The position numbers were made by a program, and so were the translations under genes. From Paenibacillus sp. 453mf (lineage in GTDB: Bacteria > Bacillota > Bacilli > Paenibacillales > Paenibacillaceae), in assembly GCF_900116105.1 (NCBI RefSeq), contig NZ_FPAC01000002.1, forward strand, positions 310,001 to 374,000: 64,000 nucleotides of DNA, written 5' to 3'. Of the stretch, positions 42,000-49,624 are shown piece after piece (the stretch's first letter is position 1; every line of letters starts with the position of its first letter). The notes under the pieces are model-generated. The model worked only from the letters and a program-made list of their open reading frames with translations. It was not told where the DNA came from and made no database searches.

Positions 42000-42584
42000 A
42001 TGAGCCGCGAAATACCGCCAGACATAGAGAATACGGCGACAACATCCTCTTCAGGCTCAACTCTGTCCGGAGAGCTTCTGGATTGGCTTAAGACCATTTT
42101 GATTGCTATCGTACTGATGCTGCTTCTTAATTTGTTTGTCTTCAATATTTCGATTGTTAAGGGCGAATCGATGCAGCCAACCCTTGCTGAACTAGATCGT
42201 TTGTTCATTAATAAGATTGTATATGAATTTGATAAGCCTAAGCGTTACGACGTCGTAGTGCTGCATGATCCAAGCCATACACCTGATCGTAAGGAGTTTC
42301 TTGTCAAAAGAGTTATTGGTATTCCCGGGGAAACGGTAGAAATTCGGGAACACGTACTATATATCAACGAAGAGCCCCAGACGGAACCTTATACAAATAC
42401 ACTAATAGAGGATCCGGATTTTGGTCCAGTCAAGCTTGAAGAAGGCCGTTACTTTGTAATGGGAGATAACAGGCATGCAGGTAAGAGCAAGGATAGTCGT
42501 TCATTTGGGAGTGTTTCGGCTGAAGAAATTGTCGGGAAAGCCGAATTTATTTTTTGGCCGATGAGCGATATGAAGAAGCTGTGA
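42000..42584 (+). CDS. lepB: Type I signal peptidase
   Basis: A 194-residue membrane protease that removes signal peptides from exported proteins. One N-terminal membrane helix (LLDWLKTILIAIVLMLLLNL, residues 26-45) is followed by the catalytic Ser in VKGESMQPTL near residue 57 and the catalytic Lys in LVKRVIGIPGE near 101; boxes D and E are seen as FVMGDNRHAGKSKDSR near 150. This is the Gram-positive P-type form. Start has GAGGTGATAG upstream. Monocistronic. Confidence 0.94.
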   Translation: MSREIPPDIENTATTSSSGSTLSGELLDWLKTILIAIVLMLLLNLFVFNISIVKGESMQPTLAELDRLFINKIVYEFDKPKRYDVVVLHDPSHTPDRKEFLVKRVIGIPGETVEIREHVLYINEEPQTEPYTNTLIEDPDFGPVKLEEGRYFVMGDNRHAGKSKDSRSFGSVSAEEIVGKAEFIFWPMSDMKKL

Positions 42585-42666
42585 ATTAGAAGGAAAGATT
42601 AGGCTATACAGTTATATATGTGAGAGCTAAAGGTATTATGAAATTGATTTGATTAGAGGTGATAAT

Positions 42667-44508
42667 ATGATTAGTCGAGACTCGCTCGTAAGCCCTGGAG
42701 TACATTATGAGTGGCTGAAGCAGGAAATAATTAAGGCAGCGCCGTCTTTTGGAATTGATGATATTGGATTTGCCTCAGCGGAACCCTTTGAATCCTTGCG
42801 TTCCATTTTGCTGGAGCATCGCGCCAAAGGCTATGAGTCAGGATTTGAAGAGCCTGATATTGAGAAACGGGTCAATCCCGCGCTCGAATCGGGTAAGCCT
42901 GCTTCTCTCATCGCCATTGCCATTGCCTACTCTTCCAAGATGAAGGATCCGCCAAAGTCGGAGCCTGGCAGCTATAGAGGGATATTGGCCCGCTCAGCGT
43001 GGGGACAGGATTACCATCATGTTCTGAGGGCAGCGATGGACAAGCTCACCGCCTTTATCCAGGAGAAGGTTCCGGAGGCGCGCATTGAGAATATGGTGGA
43101 CACAGGTGTCCTAGTGGACCGGGCCGTTTCAGAGCGGGCGGGAATCGGCTTTAGCGGCAAGAACTGCGCGATCATATCACCCAAGTTCGGTTCATGGATA
43201 TTTCTCGGGGAACTCATAACAGACATTCCTTTTACACCGGATGCACCAGTGACGGAGGGATGCGGTGAATGCACGAAGTGCATTGATGCCTGTCCTACAG
43301 GAGCGCTTGTTGGCCCGGGACAGCTGAATGCCCAGAAGTGCATTTCTTTTTTGACGCAAACCAAAGGCTTTTTGGACGAAGAATATATGAAGAAGATCGG
43401 GAATCGGCTGTACGGCTGTGATACATGCCAGATTGTATGCCCGAAGAATAGAGGGAAAAATTGGGATCATCATCCTGAATTCGCACCAGACCCGGAGATT
43501 GTCAAGCCTTTGCTTAAACCGCTGCTCTCCCTGAGCAACAAGGAATTCAAGGAACGGTTTGGACACAGCTCTGCCGCTTGGCGAGGTAAAAAACCAATAC
43601 AACGCAATGCCGTCATCGCGCTTGGTAATTTTAAAGATCAAAGCGCCGTACCAGAGCTGAGCGAAGTATTACTGCGGGATCCTCGTCCCGAACTGAGAGG
43701 AACCGCTGCTTGGTCGCTCAGCCAAATAGGAGGAGAAGAAGCAATGAATGTGATATCGGAAGCTGCTGCAAGAGAACAAGATGGGAACGTGCTGAACATG
43801 CTGCAGAGAGCCCAAGAGAAGCTATTGATGGGGCCTCTATCCGAGAAGAAGAAGTCCGAAGTAGAATTTGCGGCTGAATTTGGTTCATCTGAAACCAATT
43901 CATCTGAAGGCAGTAACAATGAATCGAATATGGCTCTATATCGCAGTGACAACAAGGCAGCCTGGAAGCCTACTCCTGTTACCAAGCTTACGGGTGAGCC
44001 GGTCTATTATCATGAAATATCAACTGAGGCCGGAGAGCTTACACTTTGTGCTACGGAGCAGGGACTTGCAAGGCTTGATTTTGGTAACTATACCGTAAGA
44101 GAGGCGCACCTGCAGCAATGGGCTCGAACTTGGCTGGGTGAATATCACTTTGTACATGACCCATCCCGTTTCCAGGAAGCGACATGGCAGCTTCAGGAAT
44201 ATTTGTCTGGAGAGCGTACAGAGTTCCAGCTTCAGCTGGATCTTAGAGGAACTCCGTTTGAGCTGCAGGTATGGCAGGCACTCACAGAAATTCCATATGG
44301 TCAGCATGTCTCAAGTCTCGGATTAGCGGAAAAGATAGGAAGACCGAAAGCTGTCCGTTCGGTTGTGGCGGCTGTATCCAAAAATCCGCTTCCAATTATT
44401 ATTCCTCATCACCGCTTGACGGGCAGTGAGGGAGGAGTAACGATATACCCTGGAGGACTTCATGTGAAGGAACGCCTGCTCTCATTGGAAGGGCAGTCTT
44501 CGAATTGA
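42667..44508 (+). CDS. queG: QueG (epoxyqueuosine reductase) fused to an inactivated MGMT/ATL domain
   Basis: A 613-residue fusion in one uninterrupted frame. Residues 1 to about 385 are QueG, the cobalamin- and iron-sulfur-dependent enzyme that reduces epoxyqueuosine to queuosine in tRNA: ferredoxin clusters CGECTKCIDACP and CDTCQIVCP, then HEAT-like repeats (AVIALGNFKD, GTAAWSLSQIGG). A Glu/Ser/Asn-rich linker (about 392-425) leads to an O6-alkylguanine-DNA alkyltransferase-like domain (about 435-610) with GTPFELQVWQALTEIPYG, the Arg finger RPKAVRSV (Arg564) and GGLHVKERLL. The acceptor motif PCHR is PHHR: His581 (codon 44407-44409) replaces Cys. The flipping Tyr of VSY is Ser550. So the domain cannot transfer alkyl groups by the known route. 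Start at ATG 42667 with AGAGGTGAT; yneF and folE follow. Confidence 0.9.
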   Translation: MISRDSLVSPGVHYEWLKQEIIKAAPSFGIDDIGFASAEPFESLRSILLEHRAKGYESGFEEPDIEKRVNPALESGKPASLIAIAIAYSSKMKDPPKSEPGSYRGILARSAWGQDYHHVLRAAMDKLTAFIQEKVPEARIENMVDTGVLVDRAVSERAGIGFSGKNCAIISPKFGSWIFLGELITDIPFTPDAPVTEGCGECTKCIDACPTGALVGPGQLNAQKCISFLTQTKGFLDEEYMKKIGNRLYGCDTCQIVCPKNRGKNWDHHPEFAPDPEIVKPLLKPLLSLSNKEFKERFGHSSAAWRGKKPIQRNAVIALGNFKDQSAVPELSEVLLRDPRPELRGTAAWSLSQIGGEEAMNVISEAAAREQDGNVLNMLQRAQEKLLMGPLSEKKKSEVEFAAEFGSSETNSSEGSNNESNMALYRSDNKAAWKPTPVTKLTGEPVYYHEISTEAGELTLCATEQGLARLDFGNYTVREAHLQQWARTWLGEYHFVHDPSRFQEATWQLQEYLSGERTEFQLQLDLRGTPFELQVWQALTEIPYGQHVSSLGLAEKIGRPKAVRSVVAAVSKNPLPIIIPHHRLTGSEGGVTIYPGGLHVKERLLSLEGQSSN

Positions 44509-44611
44509 CTCTAACACCAAATTGCGTTTGCTAGCCGCGTTTCTACATGCTATGATATCGTGTATGATGCGTTAAAAATAGCAATCAAGCGAAAAACAGG
44601 GGTGTATAAGT

Positions 44612-44872
44612 ATGGATATCGTTATTCCCATTATTACACTAATTGTGGGCCTCGTTGGGGGATTCTTTATCGGTGCATTTTATCTGCGCAAGCAGCTTGA
44701 GAAGATGCAGAGTGATCCTGAAGCTCTACAAAAAATGGCAAAACAAATGGGCTACAATTTGAACAGCAAGCAGATGCAGCGTGCTCAACAGATGATGAAA
44801 TCCCAGCAAGGCGGAAACGGTGCAGGCAAGATGCAGCCGCCTATGCGCAAGAATCAGGGAAGAAAAAGATAA
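44612..44872 (+). CDS. yneF: YneF-family (UPF0154) small membrane protein
   Basis: An 86-residue protein with one N-terminal membrane helix (IVIPIITLIVGLVGGFFIG) followed by the UPF0154 segment FYLRKQLEKMQSDPEALQKM and MGYNLNSKQM, then a basic Gln/Gly-rich tail longer than in B. subtilis YneF. Its role is unknown; it is conserved across Bacillales. Ribosome site AGGGGTG precedes the ATG. It sits between queG and folE. Confidence 0.88.
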   Translation: MDIVIPIITLIVGLVGGFFIGAFYLRKQLEKMQSDPEALQKMAKQMGYNLNSKQMQRAQQMMKSQQGGNGAGKMQPPMRKNQGRKR

Positions 44873-44929
44873 TGCTGCAATCTTGCCTGCCAGGTACAGG
44901 TGTATGCCGCTTGGGAGGAGGAAGAAGGA

Positions 44930-45523
44930 ATGGCTGGAGTTAAAGATTACATGAACTCATCTGTCGGCGCGAATCGCGAGAAGATTGAGTATCATGTTGA
45001 ACAGATATTGAAGCTGATCGGTGAGGACACAGAACGTGAAGGTCTGCTGGAAACACCGGCTAGAGTTACCCGCATGTACGAAGAAATTTTTGCGGGCTAT
45101 GAAGTAGATCCTAGAGATGTACTTGGTGTAACTTTTGATGAGAACCATGAGGAGCTCGTCATTGTGAAGGATATTGTGTACTACAGTCAATGCGAGCATC
45201 ATATGGCTCCTTTCTTCGGCAAGGTCCATATCGGATATGTGCCAAGTGGACAAATTGTCGGACTTAGCAAGCTTGCAAGATTGGTTGAGGCCGTAACTCG
45301 CCGTTTGCAGGTGCAGGAGCGGATTACTTCTCAAATTGCAGACATCCTTGAGGACGCGCTTAAACCGAACGGTGTTATGGTTGTTGTAGAAGGAGAGCAT
45401 CTGTGTATGTGTGCTCGTGGTGTGAAGAAGCCGGGCAGCAAGACGGTAACTTCTGCTACGCGTGGTACATTCCGGGATAATGCCGCTTCTCGGGCGGAGT
45501 TTTTGTCTCTTGTTAAAGGTTAA
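44930..45523 (+). CDS. folE: GTP cyclohydrolase I (type IA)
   Basis: A 197-residue enzyme that converts GTP to 7,8-dihydroneopterin triphosphate, the first step of both folate and queuosine synthesis. Zinc ligands are in YYSQCEHHMAPFFGKVHIGY near residues 83-100 and EHLCMCARGVKKPGS near 158; substrate residues are in LSKLARLVEAVTRRLQVQER near 112. The ATG at 44930 has GGGAGGAGG 8 bases upstream. Proximity to queG fits a shared queuosine context. Ends at a terminator. Confidence 0.95.
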   Translation: MAGVKDYMNSSVGANREKIEYHVEQILKLIGEDTEREGLLETPARVTRMYEEIFAGYEVDPRDVLGVTFDENHEELVIVKDIVYYSQCEHHMAPFFGKVHIGYVPSGQIVGLSKLARLVEAVTRRLQVQERITSQIADILEDALKPNGVMVVVEGEHLCMCARGVKKPGSKTVTSATRGTFRDNAASRAEFLSLVKG

Positions 45524-45535
45524 TTTCGAATACCG

Positions 45536-45567
45536 AAAGTCTTGATCGTATTGATCAAGGCTTTTTT
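45536..45567 (+). terminator. Terminator of folE
   Basis: AAAGTCTTGATC (45536-45546 region) pairs with GATCAAGGCTTT with one mismatch, followed by T-run to 45567. Confidence 0.85.
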
Positions 45568-45594
45568 ATCATACCCTAGCGAGAATCCCCCCGC

Positions 45595-45785
45595 TTCAAG
45601 CAATTCCTAGACAAGTGGAATACAACTTATGCGGAAACCGGCATAGGGTTGTTGTACAACAAATGTGCCACACAACTGGTGAGGTCAAACTTCTATCTAT
45701 ACGGGAATGGAGTTGTCCATCCTGCAGGACGTGCCATGATCGGGATGACAATGCCGCTCAAAATATTAAGCGAGTCGCTGTATAG
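45595..45785 (+). pseudogene. tnpB relic (TnpB RNA-guided nuclease fragments)
   Basis: Two fragments of a TnpB protein in different frames. Codons from 45595 to 45678 read FKQFLDKWNTTYAETGIGL and YNKCATQL, matching the TnpB N-terminal region (F-x-x-FL-x-WN-x-x-Y-x-ETG-x-G-x-x-Y-x-C). Codons from about 45693 to the TAG at 45783 read LSIREWSCPSCRTCHDRDDN and AAQNIKR, the zinc-ribbon and RuvC-III end of TnpB (CPxC..HDRDxNAAxNI). About 300 central residues are missing. Confidence 0.8.
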
Positions 45786-45910
45786 CCGCTAAGCTCAACA
45801 AGTTATGGGAACCACAGCTTCTCTTGGGGTACTGACAAGTAGACAACTTCAAACCGATGGGTTTGACAAAAAGAATCCCCCGCCTCTTTAGGTGGTGGGA
45901 GTGTTCAATA
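45786..45910 (+). ncRNA. Right-end (omega-RNA-like) segment of the tnpB relic
   Basis: The tail beyond tnpB resembles the 3' regions that yield guide (omega) RNAs in IS200/IS605 elements. It contains ACCACAGCTTCTC, GACAAGTAGACAACTTC and the terminal hairpin CCCCCGCCT (45877-45885) with AGGTGGTGGG (45890-45899, one bulge), then AGTGTTCAA. With no TnpB encoded, any RNA made here would have no local partner. Identity is by resemblance to remembered element ends. Confidence 0.5.
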
Positions 45911-45926
45911 GGGGGAGAGGGCTCAT

Positions 45927-46742
45927 ATGTCAACGGAAGATACACTGCTTCGCAAATTCAAGGAGATCCAGATCTGGGAATCACCGCTCATGAAGAAGGA
46001 TGAGGACGTGCTTGAAGCCTTTGCATGGGAAGAGGTCATGTGCAGGCAAGTGGGGCTGGGGCATCGCCCTGTCGCTCATCTCTGGCGTCATGAGAATGCA
46101 CTTGTCATCGGTCTCAGAGACCGTAGGCTGAAGAAGGCCGAGGAAGCGATGCAGCGATTTCAGAACAAAGGTATAAGCTCCTGTGTGCGTCCTTCCGGAG
46201 GTGCAGCGGTCAGACTGACAAGAGGAGTGGTTAATTTCAGTCTCATTCTACCGAATCCTGGACAAGCAATTAACATCCATGATGATTTTAAATCCATGGT
46301 TGATTATATTCGGAAGGCTATTCTTCCCTGGGGCGGTCAAGCAGTAGCAGGAGAAATCGAAGGGGCATATTGCCCGGGAGATTATGATATCGCTATAGAG
46401 GGACGGAAATTTTGCGGAATTGCCCAGCGCCGGTTGGCCAAAGCCTATCTTGTTACCGGCTTTATCATCATAGAAGGAAAAGGGGATGAGCTGACAGAGG
46501 ACATCATCCAGTTCTATGATCAGGCAGCTGGAGATGCGGAAGAGGGCTATCCTCAAGTGAAGTACGGAAGCATGGGAAGTCTAAACGAGCTGTCAGGCGT
46601 ACCCTCTGCTGAGGCGTATATGCAGTCATTAATAGAAGTCATTAGTGCCTCGGCAGAGAAGGTATATACCGGAGTTCGGCCATCGGTTCCTCGATCTGAC
46701 GTGGAACGCACGGTCGCCGTATTAAAAGAGCGTTACGATTAA
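45927..46742 (+). CDS. lipL: Octanoyl-[GcvH]:protein N-octanoyltransferase LipL
   Basis: A 271-residue amidotransferase of the BPL/LplA/LipB fold that moves octanoyl from GcvH to lipoyl domains of 2-oxoacid dehydrogenases. The acyl-binding strand is RPSGGAAVRLTRGVVNFSLIL near residue 89, and the active Cys is Cys149 (codon 46371-46373) in GAYCPGDYDIAI, where B. subtilis LipL has its catalytic Cys. KFCGIAQRR near 161 contains the conserved substrate Lys region. The ribosome site GGGGGAGAGGG directly abuts the right end of the tnpB relic, so the native promoter region was displaced. Confidence 0.92.
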   Translation: MSTEDTLLRKFKEIQIWESPLMKKDEDVLEAFAWEEVMCRQVGLGHRPVAHLWRHENALVIGLRDRRLKKAEEAMQRFQNKGISSCVRPSGGAAVRLTRGVVNFSLILPNPGQAINIHDDFKSMVDYIRKAILPWGGQAVAGEIEGAYCPGDYDIAIEGRKFCGIAQRRLAKAYLVTGFIIIEGKGDELTEDIIQFYDQAAGDAEEGYPQVKYGSMGSLNELSGVPSAEAYMQSLIEVISASAEKVYTGVRPSVPRSDVERTVAVLKERYD

Positions 46743-46769
46743 GCTCCTCAAAAAAGGTGCAGTGACAAT

Positions 46770-46794
46770 AAAAGACCTCGGAGCGAGGTCTTTT
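46770..46794 (+). terminator. Terminator of lipL
   Basis: AAAAGACCTCG (46770-46780) pairs perfectly with CGAGGTCTTTT (46784-46794) around a GAG loop. Confidence 0.85.
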
Positions 46795-46879
46795 ACTTTG
46801 AGAATAGGGATGCGATTATATCGTTCGTTCTGATTATTGTCAGAATCTATGTGGGGTTGACTCTATGTTTTCTTTACTG

Positions 46880-48097
46880 TCAATAAGGAGTCCATTTCAG
46901 CTTGCGCGCTTCCTGGAATCGCTCCGCAACGGCAGGCCAATATACGACGTTCCACCAATCCATAATGTATTTCTTGCGCTCATTCTGATGCTTCAAATAA
47001 TAGGCATGCTCCCACACATCCAGTGGAAGCAGAGGAACAATATCATACTGGGATAAATTTTGATGCTTCTCCGCTTGTAATATTTCTAGCCGGTGCGCTC
47101 TTGGACTCCACACCAATACAGCCCAGCCACCGCCTTCTACTTTGTTCGCTGCTTCTGTGAAGTGCTTCTTAAATGCGTCAAAGCTCCCGAAATCCTTTCT
47201 GATCTGTTCTCCGAGTGACCCGACAGGCTTTCCACCGCCATTCGGGTTCATTGTGTTCCAGAAGATGGTATGGAGATAATGTCCTGCTCCGTTAAAGGCC
47301 AACTCTCGTTCCCAATGCTTCACAAGATCAAAATTTCCGGTTTGCCGTGCTTCCTGAAGCTTCTTCTCAGCGATGTTAAGATCATCTACATAGGTCTTGT
47401 GATGCTTGTCATGGTGGATGCGCATCGTTTTCTCATCAATATAGGGCTCTAGCGCATTATAGGGATAAGGCAGTGGCGGCAGCTTGTGCCCCCCAATCGG
47501 AACAGGAGATGTAGGAGGAGAGGCGTCTTCTGCGGCGATATCGGATACAGTGAGAGCTTTAGATAATTCCTGAACCAATTCTTCAGAAGCTCCGGTTCGC
47601 GGTGCTGTTACGTCCGGGTAAGGGAAGGGCTCTTCGTTCCAGGTGCTTCCAGGTCTTACTCTCTGGGAGATGGCAGCCGGATGGTCCAGTCCCCGGAGTT
47701 TATTCACAGTCTGCTCTGATTGGTCCTGGATGTATCGAAATACAACCTCCGCAGCAGGGTTACCTGATAGAGCTGCGCTATGCTCAAGAATGTGCCCGAG
47801 GTGACGATGGAATTCCTTCGATTGGTTAAACGAAGCGGCAAGCAGCACATCCAGCTGACCAAGCGCATAATCATCCGGCGGCTGCACGCCCGTTCTTACC
47901 CTCTGCAGCAGATCATCTGCTGCAGAGGCAGATCGTTGGAATACGCTTCCCCATTCATTGAGAAGCTTCACATAGGCATCCTCCAGCTCCGGTGCAATCG
48001 ATGTGATCATATTTGTGCATCCCATTTCAGTATCCTTCCAAGACCGAATTTCTTCTAACGCGCGCAGCGGTAAATAGGGTCCATAACTGAGCTCCAT
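46880..48097 (-). CDS. sodF: Superoxide dismutase with long helical N-terminal domain (SodF-like)
   Basis: A 405-residue protein. Residues 1 to about 200 are a helical, Trp- and His-containing domain (LRALEEIRSWKDTEMG, EFHRHLGHILEHSAAL, EVVFRYIQDQSEQT) that resembles DUF2935-like four-helix bundles, followed by a Pro/Ser-rich linker. Residues about 205-400 are an Fe/Mn SOD: MRIHHDKHHKTY, GAGHYLHTIFWNTM, GGGWAVLVW and [14 protein letters not shown] supply all four metal ligands. B. subtilis SodF is similar but has a shorter extension. The ATG at 48097 follows GGGAGGTG by 8 bases. The enzyme domain looks complete; the N-domain role is unknown. Confidence 0.87.
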   Translation of the reverse strand: MELSYGPYLPLRALEEIRSWKDTEMGCTNMITSIAPELEDAYVKLLNEWGSVFQRSASAADDLLQRVRTGVQPPDDYALGQLDVLLAASFNQSKEFHRHLGHILEHSAALSGNPAAEVVFRYIQDQSEQTVNKLRGLDHPAAISQRVRPGSTWNEEPFPYPDVTAPRTGASEELVQELSKALTVSDIAAEDASPPTSPVPIGGHKLPPLPYPYNALEPYIDEKTMRIHHDKHHKTYVDDLNIAEKKLQEARQTGNFDLVKHWERELAFNGAGHYLHTIFWNTMNPNGGGKPVGSLGEQIRKDFGSFDAFKKHFTEAANKVEGGGWAVLVWSPRAHRLEILQAEKHQNLSQYDIVPLLPLDVWEHAYYLKHQNERKKYIMDWWNVVYWPAVAERFQEARKLKWTPY

Positions 48098-48187
48098 AAG
48101 CTCGGCACCTCCCAAGATGGATTCTTATTCAAACAAATACTGTGCATAGCAGCAGACGGCGTAATGATCTAACGTATACTTATTCTC

Positions 48188-48217
48188 ATTAGAGCTTGTA
48201 CTATGATGACTTGTCAA
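48188..48217 (-). promoter_or_regulatory. Promoter of the extended SOD gene
   Basis: Minus strand -35 TTGACA (48212-48217), 18 bases, -10 TCTAAT (48188-48193), about 85 bases before the ATG. Confidence 0.6.
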
Positions 48218-48247
48218 AATAAGAGAGGATATAAAAAAGGATATGAA

Positions 48248-48270
48248 AAAGGCACCTTTTTAAAGGTGCC
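48248..48270 (-). terminator. Terminator of the downstream hydrolase gene
   Basis: GGCACCTTT (48251-48259) pairs with AAAGGTGCC (48262-48270); the minus strand runs into TTTTTC. Confidence 0.85.
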
Positions 48271-48280
48271 TCAGCTTGAT

Positions 48281-49276
48281 CTATTTTTGAGCGAGACTTA
48301 TACCGCCAAGGAATGAAGAAACCTTGTTCAAGTACTCTCTGGGATGCTCTCTATATATGAGCTCATGACGTGCTTCCTCTACGATCCACACATCAGAGTT
48401 CGGATTGGTCTGGTTGCTCGCAAAGAGCTCTGCCATTGGATAAGGGGCCTTCTCATCCTGGGTTCCGTGGATGAAGAAGATAGGAATATCATAAGCTTTC
48501 GAACTTACCTCCTGATAAGGAATGGAGTTTAGGCTGGTGCCATTCAGAATCGGGAACAGCATCGTTAGAATTTGTAGGGTAGGCTGCTTCGGCAAATCAA
48601 TCTGATTCTGTATATTATGATACAGCGTATCCGGCTCCAGCAGGAACGTGCTGTCTAGAATCATGGCATCAATGTCCTCTGTTTGAAGGGCGGCCTGAAG
48701 AGCTGTCCCTGCTCCCATAGAGAAGCCCCATACGACAACTTCTTGAGCTCCTTTTTGCTTAGCGAGCTGAACTGCGCCAAGAAGCTGCTTCGATTCTGCC
48801 TTTCCTCCGGTAGCAACGACTCTTGTGTTTTGGGAAGCGAAGCCGTAATCAAACATAATGACATTAAAATTTTGCTGATGAGCGTAATGGGCCAGATCAT
48901 ACATGGGAATCCATGATTCTTCCCGGTTAGCTCCATAGCCGTGACTGAACACGATTGTTTTGCTGCTGTTCTCCTCTGCAGGGATGTACCATCCACTAAC
49001 GCTCCGGCTTCCGTCTGAGGCAGGGAAAGTCACCTCTTCATACTCCATCCCCTTGGACAGCATGGGGTTTGAATACACCGGAGCTACCGCCGGGTAGGAT
49101 AACACCCATGCGATATAGGCATGAAGAGCAATAAAGCAAAATACGAGAAAGAATATGATCGATAATATTAGGGCAACCACGATATGCTTAAAACGGATGA
49201 GCCGAGTGGAAAGTGCGGGAGGAGCACTTGATACGTTCTGCTTAAGAGATCTATTCTCGGATATAGGAAACATCAT
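48281..49276 (-). CDS. Membrane-anchored alpha/beta hydrolase
   Basis: A 331-residue serine hydrolase with one N-terminal membrane helix (IVVALILSIIFFLVFCFIAL, near residues 32-51). The catalytic set is HGYGANREESW (oxyanion region, near 117), nucleophile GFSMGAGTAL near 187, acid in HGTQDEKAPY near 270, and His in EEARHELIYREHP near 302. It resembles YqkD/FrsA-like hydrolases acting outside or at the membrane. The ATG at 49276 or the adjacent ATG at 49273 follows AAGGAGG. Promoter: -35 TTGACT (49388-49393), 17 bases, -10 TAGGAT (49365-49370). Confidence 0.82.
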   Translation of the reverse strand: MMFPISENRSLKQNVSSAPPALSTRLIRFKHIVVALILSIIFFLVFCFIALHAYIAWVLSYPAVAPVYSNPMLSKGMEYEEVTFPASDGSRSVSGWYIPAEENSSKTIVFSHGYGANREESWIPMYDLAHYAHQQNFNVIMFDYGFASQNTRVVATGGKAESKQLLGAVQLAKQKGAQEVVVWGFSMGAGTALQAALQTEDIDAMILDSTFLLEPDTLYHNIQNQIDLPKQPTLQILTMLFPILNGTSLNSIPYQEVSSKAYDIPIFFIHGTQDEKAPYPMAELFASNQTNPNSDVWIVEEARHELIYREHPREYLNKVSSFLGGISLAQK

Positions 49277-49521
49277 ACTCCTCCTTCCAGAAGAATGTTA
49301 AATAGGACTAATTTACTAAATCCAACCTGTGAACAAAGATGAGGTTGGTATAACTTTATTCTTTATCCTATGATGCGTCCTGTCTAAAGTCAATTGATTG
49401 GGACTAATTGTTACACACTTGTAATGTAAGTGAAATTAATGGTGAAAAATGTTTGTCAAGTGAAGGAAGACTTATTCCAAAATCTCTCCATTATGATCGA
49501 TTGTTGAGAGAAATGAGCTTG

Positions 49522-49579
49522 TTTAATTGAGATTAATTCTCAATTAAATCTTTACTTTGGTCATCAATTCTCTTATAAT
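49522..49579 (+). promoter_or_regulatory. Dyad and promoter of the IclR-family gene
   Basis: In the 348-base gap, a perfect 11-bp dyad TTTAATTGAGA/TCTCAATTAAA (49522-49532, 49538-49548) lies two bases before the -35 TTTACT (49551-49556); the -10 is TATAAT (49574-49579), 17 bases on. A looser pair CTCTC/GAGAG flanks 49485-49510. The dyad suits autoregulation by the IclR protein, which is inference. The left half of the gap carries the divergent hydrolase promoter. Confidence 0.6.
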
Positions 49580-49624
49580 TTATGTAACCAGGTTTCACGT
49601 GATGAAACAGAGAGGGGATTATGC

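Larger units (their letters stand above)
45589..45910 (+). mobile_element. Decayed IS200/IS605-type (tnpB) element
   Basis: This 400-base gap between folE and lipL is filled by an internally deleted tnpB-type element. Remnants of the N-terminal and C-terminal TnpB coding regions are joined at about 45678, and the intact right end follows (45786-45910). The sequence AGAATCCCCC(C)GC occurs at both ends (45590-45602 region and 45872-45883). The right end closes with GAGTGTTCAA, immediately before the lipL ribosome site. It cannot move by itself. Confidence 0.75.
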
